Source: Ornithinibacter sp. (lineage in GTDB: Bacteria > Actinomycetota > Actinomycetes > Actinomycetales > Dermatophilaceae). From it: 64,000 nt of DNA. This document shows, in pieces, positions 25,790 through 34,189 of this stretch (its first letter is position 1; each line of letters opens with the position of its first letter). The DNA lies in assembly GCA_029266735.1 (NCBI GenBank), contig JAQSWG010000005.1, positions 1 through 64,000 on the forward strand, read 5' to 3'. Position numbers and translations under genes: made by a program. The notes under the pieces were generated by a model. The model made no database searches, was not told where the DNA came from, and worked only from the letters and a program-made list of their open reading frames with translations.

Positions 25790-26239
25790 TCAGGAGACCG
25801 CGCGCCTCACGAGCTCGACGACCTTCTTCTCCACGTGCGGGCTCCACCTGACGAGCGCGTACGACACGGGCCACATGTCGCCGTCGTCGAGGTGCGCGTT
25901 GTCCTGGAAGCCCAGCTGGGAGTAGCGGGCGCTGAACTTGCCGGCATCCTGGAAGAAGACGACGACCTTGCCGTCCGCGTCGGCGTAGGAGGGCATGCCG
26001 TACCACGTCTTCGGTGACAGCCCGGGGGCGGTCGTGGTCACGGCGACGTGGACCCGCTCGGCGAGCTCACGGTCCTCCGGCGCCATCTGCGCGATCCGGT
26101 CGAGGACCGCCTGCAGGCCGTCGGCCTTCTTGGCGCCCTTCTTGCCCTCGGCGCGCAGCTCGGCGGCACGCTCCTTCATCGCGGCGCGCTCCTCGGCGGT
26201 GAAACCCTCGGGTGCTGTGGGGGCCTTCTTGGTCGGCAT
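25790..26239 (-). CDS. DUF1801 domain protein (YdhG-like)
   Basis: A 149-residue protein. An N-terminal charged, Lys/Glu/Ala-rich extension (residues 1-42) precedes a DUF1801 core recognisable from TWYGMPSYADADGKVVVFFQDAGKFSARYSQLGFQ, quoted here as separate blocks TWYGMPSYAD and FFQDAGKFSARYS. The family has a YdhG-like fold and no assigned reaction. ATG 26239 has a good ribosome site (GAAAGGA) 9 bases upstream and a TAGCCT -10 element further up. The downstream gene at 25787 begins two bases after the stop. Confidence 0.83.
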   Translation of the reverse strand: MPTKKAPTAPEGFTAEERAAMKERAAELRAEGKKGAKKADGLQAVLDRIAQMAPEDRELAERVHVAVTTTAPGLSPKTWYGMPSYADADGKVVVFFQDAGKFSARYSQLGFQDNAHLDDGDMWPVSYALVRWSPHVEKKVVELVRRAVS

Positions 26240-26432
26240 CGTCGTCGTCCTTTCGACATCTCAGCGGCCTCGCCTGGTCGGGGCCTTGCGTTCACGAGGC
26301 TAGGCGCCCAAGGCATCCGGGTGCTTCTCGGTTCCTGATCGACTCGGACGTCCCTGCAGGGCGCGCTGAGTACGCTTGCGTCGAGCGGGGCGCGAGGCGG
26401 TGTCCTGCACCACGGGCTCGGAGGAGGACGCG

Positions 26433-26657
26433 GTGATTCCGACGATGATCCTCGTGGGCGTGGTCCTCGGCCGATGGTGGAAGGTCGCGCTCGTCGTCGC
26501 AGCTCTCGGATGGCCGCTGCTCCTCGTTGCGACCGGCCTGATGGGCGTCGAACCGGGACTGCTGGTCGCCTCGGCGCTCGCAGTGCTCAATGCCGGGGTG
26601 GGGGTGCTCGCCCACCAGGGGGTGCTCCACGTCTACCGGAGCGCTCGGGCGGCCTAG
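26433..26657 (+). CDS. Small membrane protein, two predicted TM segments
   Basis: A 74-residue hydrophobic protein. Two membrane segments are visible, about residues 13-32 (VALVVAALGWPLLLVATGL) and 38-58 (GLLVASALAVLNAGVGVLA). GTG 26433 is chosen because GGAGGAGG lies five bases upstream; the frame is open to 26376 but lacks a better start. TACGCT about 60 bases upstream may be a -10 element. The last bases overlap the stop of the convergent phosphatase gene. I recognise no family. Confidence 0.65.
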   Translation: MIPTMILVGVVLGRWWKVALVVAALGWPLLLVATGLMGVEPGLLVASALAVLNAGVGVLAHQGVLHVYRSARAA

Positions 26658-27955
26658 TCGAGCGGGGCGCTGGCGCGCGCCGGCTCCGCTCCGGAGACCG
26701 TGTCCCTCGACTGGTCGTGCTGTCCGTGCCAGTCCAGACACAGCACCGTGGCGTCGTCCTTCAGCGCCTGGCCGGCGGCGGCGAGTGCGGCGTCGGCGAG
26801 GGCGCGGACCACCTCCCGCGGGTGGAGGTCCTTCGTGTCGTGGATGGCGCCGGGCAGGTCGACGGTGGCGACGGTGCGTTCGAGCATGCCGTCGGTCACG
26901 AGGACGACGCGGTCCCCGGGCCTCAGCTCCGTCCCGCTGGCCCGGTAGGTGCTGTCGCCGAACATGCCGAGGGGCAGGTCAACCGGCAGGTCGAGGATGC
27001 GAACCTCCGACCCGCGAAGGACGTACGGGGCGACGTGCCCGGCGTTGATGAGGTCGAGGGCGCCGGTTCTCAGCTCGAGTCGGCCGATCAGTCCGGTGAC
27101 GAAGTCATCGCGGGTGTCCTCGGAGAGCGCCTCGTTGGTCGCGTTGGCCTGTTCGAGCAGGGTGGCGCCCCTTCGACGAGCACCGCGCAGAGCTCCGAGG
27201 CACATACTGGCCGTCAGGGCCGCGTTGACACCGTGACCCATGGCGTCGGTCAAGGACAGGTGCAGCAGGTCTCGGGCGAGGCTGTAGTCGAACGTGTCGC
27301 CGCCGATGCTCGCGGTCGGCTCCAGCCATCCGGCAAGGGTGAAGGCGGCAGCCTCACAGGTGCGGGACTCCGGCAGGAGCCGCCGCTGGATCTCGGCGGA
27401 CAGGGTGAACGCGCGGGTGCGCTGCCCCCACTCGAACAGGTCCGTGTGCCGTCGGTTGGCGATCACCACGAAGGCCAACAGGTGTGCGACGTGCCCGATC
27501 TCCGCCAGCACGTCGGGATCCGGCTCTCCCGGCAGGTGGAGCTCGAGGAGACCGATCGACTCACCCCGCTCCGTCACCGGTGCCAGGACGTGCCACAGGT
27601 CCGCGAGCGGCGCTGGCGGCGTCGCACTGCCGGGTGACAGCACCTGCACCGTCTGGGTGCGGATGGCCTGCTCCGCCGGCCCCCCGTCGAAGGGCAGGAC
27701 GGTCGCCGACTCCTGGTCCTCGCGTCGTTCGCCGTCCGCCTGCGAGCTGCGGTATGCCGTCCACTCCGCCCTCAGGGGCACATGGGCCAGCCGGACCAGT
27801 GCCCTGCCGGACAGGTCAGAGATGAGGAAGGACACCGAGACGGCGTCGAAAGCACGGCCGAGCGCTCGGGCGACCTGCTCGATGGCTTCCACCGGTGAGG
27901 CGGCCTCGGCGGCTTCGAGGATGCGGCCCACATCCAGCCTGCGCGACGGCACCAT
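26654..27955 (-). CDS. GAF-domain PP2C-type (SpoIIE/RsbU) protein phosphatase
   Basis: A 433-residue cytoplasmic phosphatase likely to act on an anti-sigma-factor antagonist. A GAF-like sensor domain covers about residues 10-185. The PP2C/SpoIIE catalytic domain follows, with metal-binding acidic motifs in SIGGDTFDYSLARD, LSLTDAMGHGVNAA and VVLVTDGMLER and a closing KDDATVLCLD. The usual VGGDYYD motif is changed to IGGDTFDY, but both acidic positions are kept. ATG 27955 is supported by TACCCT six bases upstream on the minus strand. No anti-sigma genes are nearby, so its partners are encoded elsewhere. Confidence 0.92.
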   Translation of the reverse strand: MVPSRRLDVGRILEAAEAASPVEAIEQVARALGRAFDAVSVSFLISDLSGRALVRLAHVPLRAEWTAYRSSQADGERREDQESATVLPFDGGPAEQAIRTQTVQVLSPGSATPPAPLADLWHVLAPVTERGESIGLLELHLPGEPDPDVLAEIGHVAHLLAFVVIANRRHTDLFEWGQRTRAFTLSAEIQRRLLPESRTCEAAAFTLAGWLEPTASIGGDTFDYSLARDLLHLSLTDAMGHGVNAALTASMCLGALRGARRRGATLLEQANATNEALSEDTRDDFVTGLIGRLELRTGALDLINAGHVAPYVLRGSEVRILDLPVDLPLGMFGDSTYRASGTELRPGDRVVLVTDGMLERTVATVDLPGAIHDTKDLHPREVVRALADAALAAAGQALKDDATVLCLDWHGQHDQSRDTVSGAEPARASAPLD

Positions 27956-27961
27956 GGTCGG

Positions 27962-27967
27962 AGGGTA
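27962..27967 (-). promoter_or_regulatory. -10 element of the phosphatase gene (leaderless)
   Basis: TACCCT on the minus strand, 6 bases before ATG 27955. Confidence 0.55.
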
Positions 27968-28024
27968 GCGGAGGGGCGTGCGCGCCCCTCCCGCCCGAAC
28001 GCCCGTCCGACCGACCGGTGAGGG

Positions 28025-28056
28025 CGTTGGCCGGCGGGCGCCAACGGCGGTCTAAT
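28025..28056 (+). promoter_or_regulatory. Promoter with inverted repeat upstream of PPOX-family gene
   Basis: TTGGCC at 28027-28032 and TCTAAT at 28051-28056 are spaced 18 bases apart. Inverted arms CGTTGG (28025-28030) and CCAACG (28041-28046) cover the -35 and spacer, a good place for a repressor. A ribosome site GAGGAGG follows before GTG 28075, so this transcript is not leaderless. Confidence 0.5.
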
Positions 28057-28074
28057 GGATCGAGGAGGTCCCTC

Positions 28075-28551
28075 GTGCCCAGTGCGTCCACGCTCCGGTT
28101 TCCTCCCGGCTACGGCAGGGCCACCCGCACCATCCCCTGGGCCGATGTCCAGGCGCGGCTCGAAGCCGCAACGGCCTACTGGCTGAGCACCGTGCGACGC
28201 GACGGTCGTCCGCACGTCGTTCCGCTGGACGGTATCTGGGTCGACGACGTCTGGTGGTACGGCGGCGCACCCGACACCGTTCACATCCGCAGCGTCGAGT
28301 CGAACCCCCACGTCGTCATGCACCTGCCGGAGCCGCACCAGGCGGTCATCGTCGAGGGCGTGGTCCGGCGGACGTCCCCCGCGCACGAGCTGGCCCTGCG
28401 GATGGCCGCAGCGGCGAACGAGAAGTACGCACACTACGGCGCCAGGAACGACGCTGCGACGTACGCCTCGGCGCTCGGGCTCTTCCCGACGAAAGTCCTG
28501 GCCTGGTCGGCCTTCCCGTCGGACGCCACGCGCTTCGACTTCCAGCTGTGA
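28075..28551 (+). CDS. Pyridoxamine 5'-phosphate oxidase-fold flavoprotein
   Basis: A 158-residue split-barrel protein of the PPOX family, which bind FMN or F420. The barrel is recognisable from YWLSTVRRDGRPHVVPLDGIW at about residues 35-55 (quoted as YWLSTVRRDGRPHVVPL) and HVVMHLPEPHQAVIVEGVVRR. GTG 28075 has an excellent ribosome site, GAGGAGG, ending six bases upstream. A dyad-bearing promoter precedes it. In actinobacteria such proteins are often F420-dependent reductases; the cofactor cannot be decided here. It is divergent from the GAF-PP2C phosphatase gene. Confidence 0.85.
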   Translation: MPSASTLRFPPGYGRATRTIPWADVQARLEAATAYWLSTVRRDGRPHVVPLDGIWVDDVWWYGGAPDTVHIRSVESNPHVVMHLPEPHQAVIVEGVVRRTSPAHELALRMAAAANEKYAHYGARNDAATYASALGLFPTKVLAWSAFPSDATRFDFQL

Positions 28552-28670
28552 TGTCCAGTCAGGTTGGTGGAGTTCGTGTGACGACTCGGGCTGGCCGCGG
28601 CCCGGTGGATCGCCTCGACCGGTCACCCGGCCTCTCGTCCGCCCCACGGGGAGCCTGCGCCACCACCCTC

Positions 28671-28676
28671 TAGGGT
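28671..28676 (+). promoter_or_regulatory. -10 element of the acyl-CoA dehydrogenase operon (leaderless)
   Basis: TAGGGT, 7 bases before ATG 28684. The identical hexamer precedes the genes at 45576, 45538 and 46280. Confidence 0.65.
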
Positions 28677-28683
28677 CGAGGAC

Positions 28684-29982
28684 ATGGACTTCGCCCCCTC
28701 ACCGCGCGCGGCCGACCTCGTTCAGCGGGTGCGCACGTTCGTCGAGACGGAGGTCGAGCCGGCCGAGCGGCGCGTGCTTCGGGACGTCGCGGAGCGCCGG
28801 GCCCGCGGTGACGACCCCTGGCCGCCGCATGCTCTCATCGAGGAGCTCAAGGCGAAGGCTCGCAGCGAAGGCCTGTGGAACCTCTTCCTGCCCGCGGGTG
28901 ACGGTGACCGGTATGCCGCGCGTTTCGGGACCGACGGCGGCACCGGTCTGACGACCACGGACTACGCCGCGGTCGCCGAGGAGACCGGCCGGTCTGCACT
29001 GGCCCCGCTGGTCCTCAACTGCAACGCACCGGACACCGGCAACATGGAGGTTCTCCTGCGCTACGGCAGCAGCGAGCAGCAGGAGAGGTGGCTCGAGCCG
29101 CTGCTCGACGGCCGGGTGCGCAGCACGTTCCTCATGACCGAGCCGGGCGTCGCGAGCTCTGATGCCACCACCATGGAGGCTCGCGCCACACTCGAGGGCG
29201 ACGACGTCGTGCTGGATGGCCGAAAGTGGTGGTCCACCGGTGTGGGACACCCGGACTGCGCGGTGGGCATCTTCATGGGGCTGACCGAACCCACGGCACA
29301 CCGCCACCGCCAGCACTCGATGGTCGTCGTCCCCATGGGCGCGCCCGGGGTCAGGGTGGAGCGGATGCTTGCGGCCCTCGGTCACTACGACGAGCCGCTC
29401 GGCCACGGTGAGGTGACGCTGAGCAACGTCCGCCTGCCGGTGGACAGCATCCTCGCCGGACCGGGCCGGGCGTTCGAGATCGCCCAGGGCCGCCTCGGGC
29501 CGGGGCGGGTGCACCACTGCATGCGGCTCATCGGCCTCGCGGAGAAGGCCCTCGAGCTCGCGTGCCAGCGCTCCACCCAGCGGGTCGCGTTCGGCAAGCC
29601 CCTGGCCGCCCTCGGGGGCAACCGCGAACGCCTCGCCCGCGCCCGCATCGACATCAACTCGGCTCGTCTGCTCGTCCTCCACGCCGCCTGGAAGCTCGAC
29701 ACCGCCGGCGCCGAGGGCGCCCGCTCCGAGGTGTCCGAGATCAAGGCCGCCGTCCCGCAGATGGCGTGCGACGTCATCGATCTCGCCATCCAGCTGCACG
29801 GTGGCGGTGGCCTGAGCGAGGACTTCCCGCTGGCGGCGGCGTATGCCGGGGCCCGCAGCCTGCGTCTCGCCGACGGGCCGGACGAGGTCCACCTCGGCGT
29901 CGTCGCCCGGCACCTGCTCCGTCCGTATGCCGTCGCGGCGGCCGGTGCAGCCACGGAAGACCCCACGGAGGACGCCGGATGA
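28684..29982 (+). CDS. Acyl-CoA dehydrogenase, ACAD10/11-like
   Basis: A 432-residue FAD enzyme that desaturates or otherwise oxidises an acyl-CoA. The signature blocks FLMTEPGVASSDAT and RKWWSTGVGHPDC lie mid-protein, and the C-terminal helical domain ends with IQLHGGGGLSEDFPLAAAYAGAR. The ASSDATT and KWWSTG wording is that of the ACAD10/11-like group, which acts with a fused or neighbouring APH-fold kinase on hydroxylated acyl-CoAs. That kinase gene is two genes downstream, which supports the assignment. ATG 28684 is preceded by TAGGGT at leaderless spacing. It overlaps the following SDR gene (ATGA). Confidence 0.94.
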   Translation: MDFAPSPRAADLVQRVRTFVETEVEPAERRVLRDVAERRARGDDPWPPHALIEELKAKARSEGLWNLFLPAGDGDRYAARFGTDGGTGLTTTDYAAVAEETGRSALAPLVLNCNAPDTGNMEVLLRYGSSEQQERWLEPLLDGRVRSTFLMTEPGVASSDATTMEARATLEGDDVVLDGRKWWSTGVGHPDCAVGIFMGLTEPTAHRHRQHSMVVVPMGAPGVRVERMLAALGHYDEPLGHGEVTLSNVRLPVDSILAGPGRAFEIAQGRLGPGRVHHCMRLIGLAEKALELACQRSTQRVAFGKPLAALGGNRERLARARIDINSARLLVLHAAWKLDTAGAEGARSEVSEIKAAVPQMACDVIDLAIQLHGGGGLSEDFPLAAAYAGARSLRLADGPDEVHLGVVARHLLRPYAVAAAGAATEDPTEDAG

Positions 29983-30788
29983 CTCGTCGTGCCCTGGTGA
30001 CCGGAGGCGCGTCCGGCCTCGGGCTCGCGCTCACCGAGCTCTTCGTCGCGCGCGGTGACCGGGTGCTCGTCGTCGACCTCGCCGACGAGCGGCCTCCGGC
30101 ACTGCCGGAGCACGCGGCATACCGCCGGGTCGACGTCCGCTCGCAGCAGGACTGGGACTCGGCACTGGCCGAGGTCCGTGAGGAGTGGGGCGGCCTCGAC
30201 CTGCTCGTCAACAACGCCGGCATCGCGACCGGTGGCCGCATCGACGTCGAGTCGATGGTGGACTGGGAACGCGTGGTCGACATCAACCTCCTCGGTGTCG
30301 CCCGGGGCTGCCACACGATGACGCCGCTGTTCAAGGAGCAGCGCAGCGGCCACATCGTCAACGTCGCCTCGCTCGCCGGTCTGGTCCACGGACCGGGGAT
30401 GTCGTCCTACAACGCCACCAAGGCCGGCGTGGTCGCCCTCAGCGAGACGCTCTCGTTCGAGCTCGGGCCGTGGGGGATCGACGTCTCCGTCGTGTGCCCC
30501 GCCTTCTTCCGCACGAACCTCCACGAGTCGTTCGCGGGCAAGGACACCGCCATGCAGGAGGCCGGCACCCGCCTCATCACGGAGGCGAAGGTCGACGCCC
30601 ACGCCATGGCGGGGATCGTCCTCAAGGGCATCGACGCCCGGAAGAAGATCATCCTCACCGACCGTCTGGGGAGGCGCGCCTACCTCACGAAGCGCTTCGC
30701 GCGGCCGCTGTACGACCGGGCCCTCGTCGCCCAGGCGAAGCGGCTCGCCCGGCGCGCGGGCACGAGCGCGGAGGAGTTCGGGCCGTGA
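29979..30788 (+). CDS. Short-chain dehydrogenase/reductase
   Basis: A 269-residue classical-type SDR. The cofactor loop is TGGASGLGLALTE at about residues 8-20, followed by NNAG and the catalytic Ser and the Tyr-x3-Lys in SSYNATKAGV. A longer C-terminus (about residues 190-269) ends in a basic segment. ATG 29979 overlaps the stop of the acyl-CoA dehydrogenase gene and the stop overlaps the kinase start (GTGA), so the three are tightly coupled. It probably oxidises a hydroxyacyl or related intermediate of the same route. Confidence 0.93.
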   Translation: MTRRALVTGGASGLGLALTELFVARGDRVLVVDLADERPPALPEHAAYRRVDVRSQQDWDSALAEVREEWGGLDLLVNNAGIATGGRIDVESMVDWERVVDINLLGVARGCHTMTPLFKEQRSGHIVNVASLAGLVHGPGMSSYNATKAGVVALSETLSFELGPWGIDVSVVCPAFFRTNLHESFAGKDTAMQEAGTRLITEAKVDAHAMAGIVLKGIDARKKIILTDRLGRRAYLTKRFARPLYDRALVAQAKRLARRAGTSAEEFGP

Positions 30789-31861
30789 CCGAGCCGGCCG
30801 GGGCCGAGGCCGTGCGTGCGGAGGACGCGTTCGACGTGGAGAGGGTCGCCTCCTGGCTGCGCGAGCACGGTCCTCCGGGCGGGGACCTCGTCGGCATCCC
30901 CGAGGTCCGCCAGTTCGTCGGCGGCGCCTCGAACCTCACCTACCTCCTCCGGTATGCCGGACGCGACCTCGTCCTGCGCCGTCCGCCGCCGGGCACCAAG
31001 GCCAAGGGAGCCCACGACATGCGCCGGGAGCACGACATCCAGGCGGCGCTGGTCCCCCTGGTCACGGTGGTACCGCGGATGGTGGCGTACTGCGACGACG
31101 AGTCGGTGATCGGCTCCGAGTTCTACGTCATGGAGCGGGTGGAGGGAACCATCCTGCGCCGCGACCTGCCGCCGGACCTCGCAGGCGACCGGGAGCGGGT
31201 GGAGCAGCTCTGCTGCAACGCCGTCGACGTCCTCGTCGCCCTCCACGAGGTGGACGTCGAGGCGAGTGGTCTGGGGCGCCTGGACCGAGGTGACGGCTAC
31301 GTGCGCCGTCAGGTCGAGGGCTGGTCCGGTCGGTACCGTCGGGCCCGGACCGAGGACGTCCCGGACTTCGAAGCGACGATCGCCTGGCTCGAGACCCATC
31401 AGCCGGCCGACCGACCGCACGTCCTCGTCCACAACGACTTCCGCTTCGACAACCTCGTCCTGGCCGCCAACGACCCGACGCGGGTCGTCGCCGTCCTCGA
31501 CTGGGAGATGGCCACCGTCGGTGACCCGCTCATGGACCTCGGGTCGGCGCTCGCGTACTGGGTGCAGGCCGACGACCCCCCGGCATTCCTTGCCATGCGG
31601 CGTCAGCCCACCCATGCGCCGGGGATGCTCACGAGGTCGCAGGTCGTGGCGCGTTACGCCTCGGCCCGGCAGCTCGAGGTGACACCCGGGCAGTGGCGGT
31701 TCTACGACGTCTTCGGCGCCTTCCGGCTCGCCGCGATCGCTCAGCAGATCTACTACCGGTTCCACCACGGCGAGACGAGCAACCCGGCATACGGTGAGTT
31801 CCGCGAGGTCGTCCGCTTCCTCGACCACCGGTGCGCCGCGCTCATCGCCGCGACGTCCTGA
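30785..31861 (+). CDS. APH-fold phosphotransferase, ACAD10/11 kinase-domain type
   Basis: A 358-residue aminoglycoside-phosphotransferase-fold kinase. The catalytic loop HNDFRFDNLV and metal-binding DWEMATVGDPLMDLG are complete, and the N-terminal ATP-binding region has FVGGASNLTYLL and LVLRRPPPG. This branch corresponds to the N-terminal kinase domain of ACAD10/11, which phosphorylates 4-hydroxyacyl-CoAs so that the dehydrogenase domain can convert them to normal enoyl-CoAs. Here kinase and dehydrogenase are separate genes of one operon, which supports hydroxy-fatty-acid catabolism by inference. GTG 30785 overlaps the SDR stop (GTGA). Confidence 0.92.
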   Translation: MTEPAGAEAVRAEDAFDVERVASWLREHGPPGGDLVGIPEVRQFVGGASNLTYLLRYAGRDLVLRRPPPGTKAKGAHDMRREHDIQAALVPLVTVVPRMVAYCDDESVIGSEFYVMERVEGTILRRDLPPDLAGDRERVEQLCCNAVDVLVALHEVDVEASGLGRLDRGDGYVRRQVEGWSGRYRRARTEDVPDFEATIAWLETHQPADRPHVLVHNDFRFDNLVLAANDPTRVVAVLDWEMATVGDPLMDLGSALAYWVQADDPPAFLAMRRQPTHAPGMLTRSQVVARYASARQLEVTPGQWRFYDVFGAFRLAAIAQQIYYRFHHGETSNPAYGEFREVVRFLDHRCAALIAATS

Positions 31862-31874
31862 CCCAGGAGGATCC

Positions 31875-32627
31875 GTGCCCACCACCCTCATCACCGGCGC
31901 CAGCTCCGGCCTGGGGGCCGAGATGGCCCGTCAGCTCGCCGCTCGCGGCTGGGACCTGGCGCTCGCCGCTCGGCGGACCGGACGACTCGAGGAGCTGCGC
32001 GAACACATCCTCACGACGGTCCCGGACCGTCGCATCGAGCTGCGCGCGCTCGACGTCACGGACGACGACCAGGTCTTCGAGGTGTTCCGCGCCTTCCGGG
32101 ACGACTTCGGCACCATCGACAGGGTCATCGTCAACGCCGGCCTCGGAAAGGGCGCTCCGCTCGGCACCGGTCGCTACGACGCGAACCGGCAGACCGCGAT
32201 GACGAACTTCGTCGCGGCGCTGGCCCAGACCGAGGCCGCCATGGAGATCTTCCGCGACCAGCGCCGCGGGCACCTCGTGATGATCTCGTCAGTCTCGGCG
32301 ATGCGCGGGATGCGCAAGACGGTGACGACGTATGCCGCCACCAAGGCCGGTGTCGCGGCGCTGGCCGAAGGGGTCCGCAACGAGATGCTCGGCGAGCCGG
32401 ACCTCGACATCCGGGTGTCGACGATCTATCCCGGCTACATCCGATCCGAGATGAACGAGCGCGTCTCCAGGACCCCCTTCCTCGTCGACACGGAGACCGG
32501 GGTCCGTGCGATGGTCGACGCCATCGAGGCCGAGAGGGCCAACGCCCTGGTGCCGCGGTGGCCCTGGGTCCCGCTCGGGAAGGCGATGCGGCACCTCCCG
32601 CTCTCCCTCGTCCGAAGGATCACCTGA
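31875..32627 (+). CDS. Short-chain dehydrogenase/reductase
   Basis: A 250-residue SDR, the second in this operon. The nucleotide-binding motif TGASSGLGAEMARQLA lies at residues 7-22, NAGLGKG follows, and the catalytic Tyr-x3-Lys is in TYAATKAGVAALAEG with Ser in ISSVSA. It differs clearly from the first SDR, so the two are not a recent duplication. GTG 31875 has AGGAGG four bases upstream, an SD-led start inside an otherwise coupled operon. One base separates its stop from the next start. Confidence 0.93.
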   Translation: MPTTLITGASSGLGAEMARQLAARGWDLALAARRTGRLEELREHILTTVPDRRIELRALDVTDDDQVFEVFRAFRDDFGTIDRVIVNAGLGKGAPLGTGRYDANRQTAMTNFVAALAQTEAAMEIFRDQRRGHLVMISSVSAMRGMRKTVTTYAATKAGVAALAEGVRNEMLGEPDLDIRVSTIYPGYIRSEMNERVSRTPFLVDTETGVRAMVDAIEAERANALVPRWPWVPLGKAMRHLPLSLVRRIT

Positions 32628-32628
32628 C

Positions 32629-33591
32629 GTGGCGCGCGTCCTCGTCACGGCCCGGCTGCCCGGCCACTCCACGGAGCGCCTGGCGGCTGACCACGACCTC
32701 ACCTACCGGGACGTCGACGCGCCGATGCCGCGGGACGATCTGCTCGTTCGCGTGGCCGGCGTGGACGCCGTCGTGGCCGTGCTCGTCGACCGGGTCGACG
32801 CCGAGCTCCTCGATGCGGCTGGGTCGCAGCTCCGGGTCGTGGCCAACGTCGCTGTCGGCTACGACAACGTCGACCTGGCCGCGTGCGCCGAGCGCGACGT
32901 CGTCGTGACGAACACCCCAGGGGTGCTGACCGACGCGACGGCCGACATCGCGATGGCCCTCGTCCTCATGACCACCCGGGGGCTGGGGGCGGCCGAGCGC
33001 CGCGTCCGCACCGGTGAGCCGTGGGGCTGGAGCCTGACGGGTCACCTGGGGACCTCGCTGCGGGGCAGGACGCTCGGCATCGTCGGGCCGGGCGCCATCG
33101 GTCTCGCCACGGCTCGTCGGGCCAAGGCCTTCGGCATGGAGATCCTGCTGACCGGACGCTCGGAGCCGGACCGGCGCGCCGTCGAAGGGCTGGGGGCCCT
33201 GGTCGTCGGGCTCCCCGAGGTGCTCCGGGAATCCGACGTGGTGTCGCTGCACTGCCCGCTCACGCCGGAGACCCGGCACCTCATCGCGGCCGACGAGCTC
33301 CGAGCGATGAAGCGGACGGCACACCTCGTGAACACGTCCCGGGGCCCCGTGGTCGACGAGGGCGCACTGGTGGCGGCGCTCGAGAGCGGCGAGATCGCCG
33401 GGGCCGGCCTCGACGTGTACGAGGAGGAGCCCCACGTGCACCCCGGCCTGCTCCAGCGGGACGACGTCGTGCTGCTGCCCCACGTCGGGTCGGCAACCGT
33501 CGAGACCCGCTCGGCCATGGCCGACCTCGCCGTCGACAACGTGCTCGCCGTCCTCTCGGGTGGGGATCCCCTCAGCCCGGTCCGCGGCTGA
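32629..33591 (+). CDS. D-isomer 2-hydroxyacid dehydrogenase, glyoxylate/hydroxypyruvate reductase-like
   Basis: A 320-residue NAD(P)-dependent enzyme that interconverts a 2-oxo acid and a D-2-hydroxy acid. The NAD motif is LGIVGPGAIGLATARRAKAF at about residues 147-166; the catalytic Arg is in VNTSRGPVVDEGAL, Glu in DVYEEEPH and His in LLPHVGSAT. This is the GhrB/GyaR-like arrangement. GTG 32629 begins one base after the preceding SDR stop, so it is the last gene of the operon starting at 28684. It is convergent with the PPOX gene at 33610. Confidence 0.93.
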   Translation: MARVLVTARLPGHSTERLAADHDLTYRDVDAPMPRDDLLVRVAGVDAVVAVLVDRVDAELLDAAGSQLRVVANVAVGYDNVDLAACAERDVVVTNTPGVLTDATADIAMALVLMTTRGLGAAERRVRTGEPWGWSLTGHLGTSLRGRTLGIVGPGAIGLATARRAKAFGMEILLTGRSEPDRRAVEGLGALVVGLPEVLRESDVVSLHCPLTPETRHLIAADELRAMKRTAHLVNTSRGPVVDEGALVAALESGEIAGAGLDVYEEEPHVHPGLLQRDDVVLLPHVGSATVETRSAMADLAVDNVLAVLSGGDPLSPVRG

Positions 33592-33609
33592 CCTCGAGCG
33601 ACCGGACGA

Positions 33610-34056
33610 TCACCCCGACGGGTCGGTCCCTGACGGCCGCATGTGCAGCCACGGGCGGGTCAGCTCGAAGTGCCGGCCGGTGATCTCGTCGACCTCGATG
33701 GCGATGACGTTGAGCTTCGCGCTGTCGACCCAGGGGCGCAGTGGGAGCTTGTCGGTCTCGTCCGCCTCGCGCCCCTCGAGCTGCCGGGCTCGGCCGCGGA
33801 CCACGACGCTGCGCGCCTCGGTCTCGGTGTACTCGTCGATCTCGAAGGCGACGTCGGCGTTCATCGTGAGGCCGAGCAGCTTGCTGCCCTCCGAGGTCCG
33901 GAAGACGAGTCGGCGCTGGGGGTCCACGGCATAGTTGATGGGGACCAGGTGCACCTCGTCTGCGAGGTGGAAGGCGAGTCGGCCGAACTCGTGGTCGTGG
34001 AGCAGCTGCCAGCTGACGTCCTCGGGGAGCTCGGTCACGGGGGAGTGCTCGGTCAT
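33610..34056 (-). CDS. Pyridoxamine 5'-phosphate oxidase family protein
   Basis: A 148-residue split-barrel flavin-binding protein. FGRLAFHLADEVHLVPINYAVD and LVFRTSEGSKLL are the typical first strands of this family, and ARSVVVRGRARQLE continues the barrel. ATG 34056 has GGAGG nine bases upstream, and TAGGGT lies a further 25 or so bases up, so the mRNA has a short leader. A 10-base direct repeat GGGTGCCTCC occurs twice in that leader (34057 and 34075). It is divergent from the flavin monooxygenase and convergent with the 2-hydroxyacid dehydrogenase. Confidence 0.87.
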   Translation of the reverse strand: MTEHSPVTELPEDVSWQLLHDHEFGRLAFHLADEVHLVPINYAVDPQRRLVFRTSEGSKLLGLTMNADVAFEIDEYTETEARSVVVRGRARQLEGREADETDKLPLRPWVDSAKLNVIAIEVDEITGRHFELTRPWLHMRPSGTDPSG

Positions 34057-34177
34057 GGGTGCCTCCTGGTGCTGGGTGCCTCCGACCCTAGTGACCCCGC
34101 GAGGTGGTGGCACGGGACAGAGAGGGTTCTCACGCCGCGCCGGGCGGACATCTCCACCCCCAGCCACCGGCGCTGGG

Positions 34178-34183
34178 TAGCGT
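34178..34183 (+). promoter_or_regulatory. -10 element of the flavin monooxygenase gene (leaderless)
   Basis: TAGCGT, 6 bases before GTG 34190. Confidence 0.6.
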
Positions 34184-34189
34184 GCGGGC

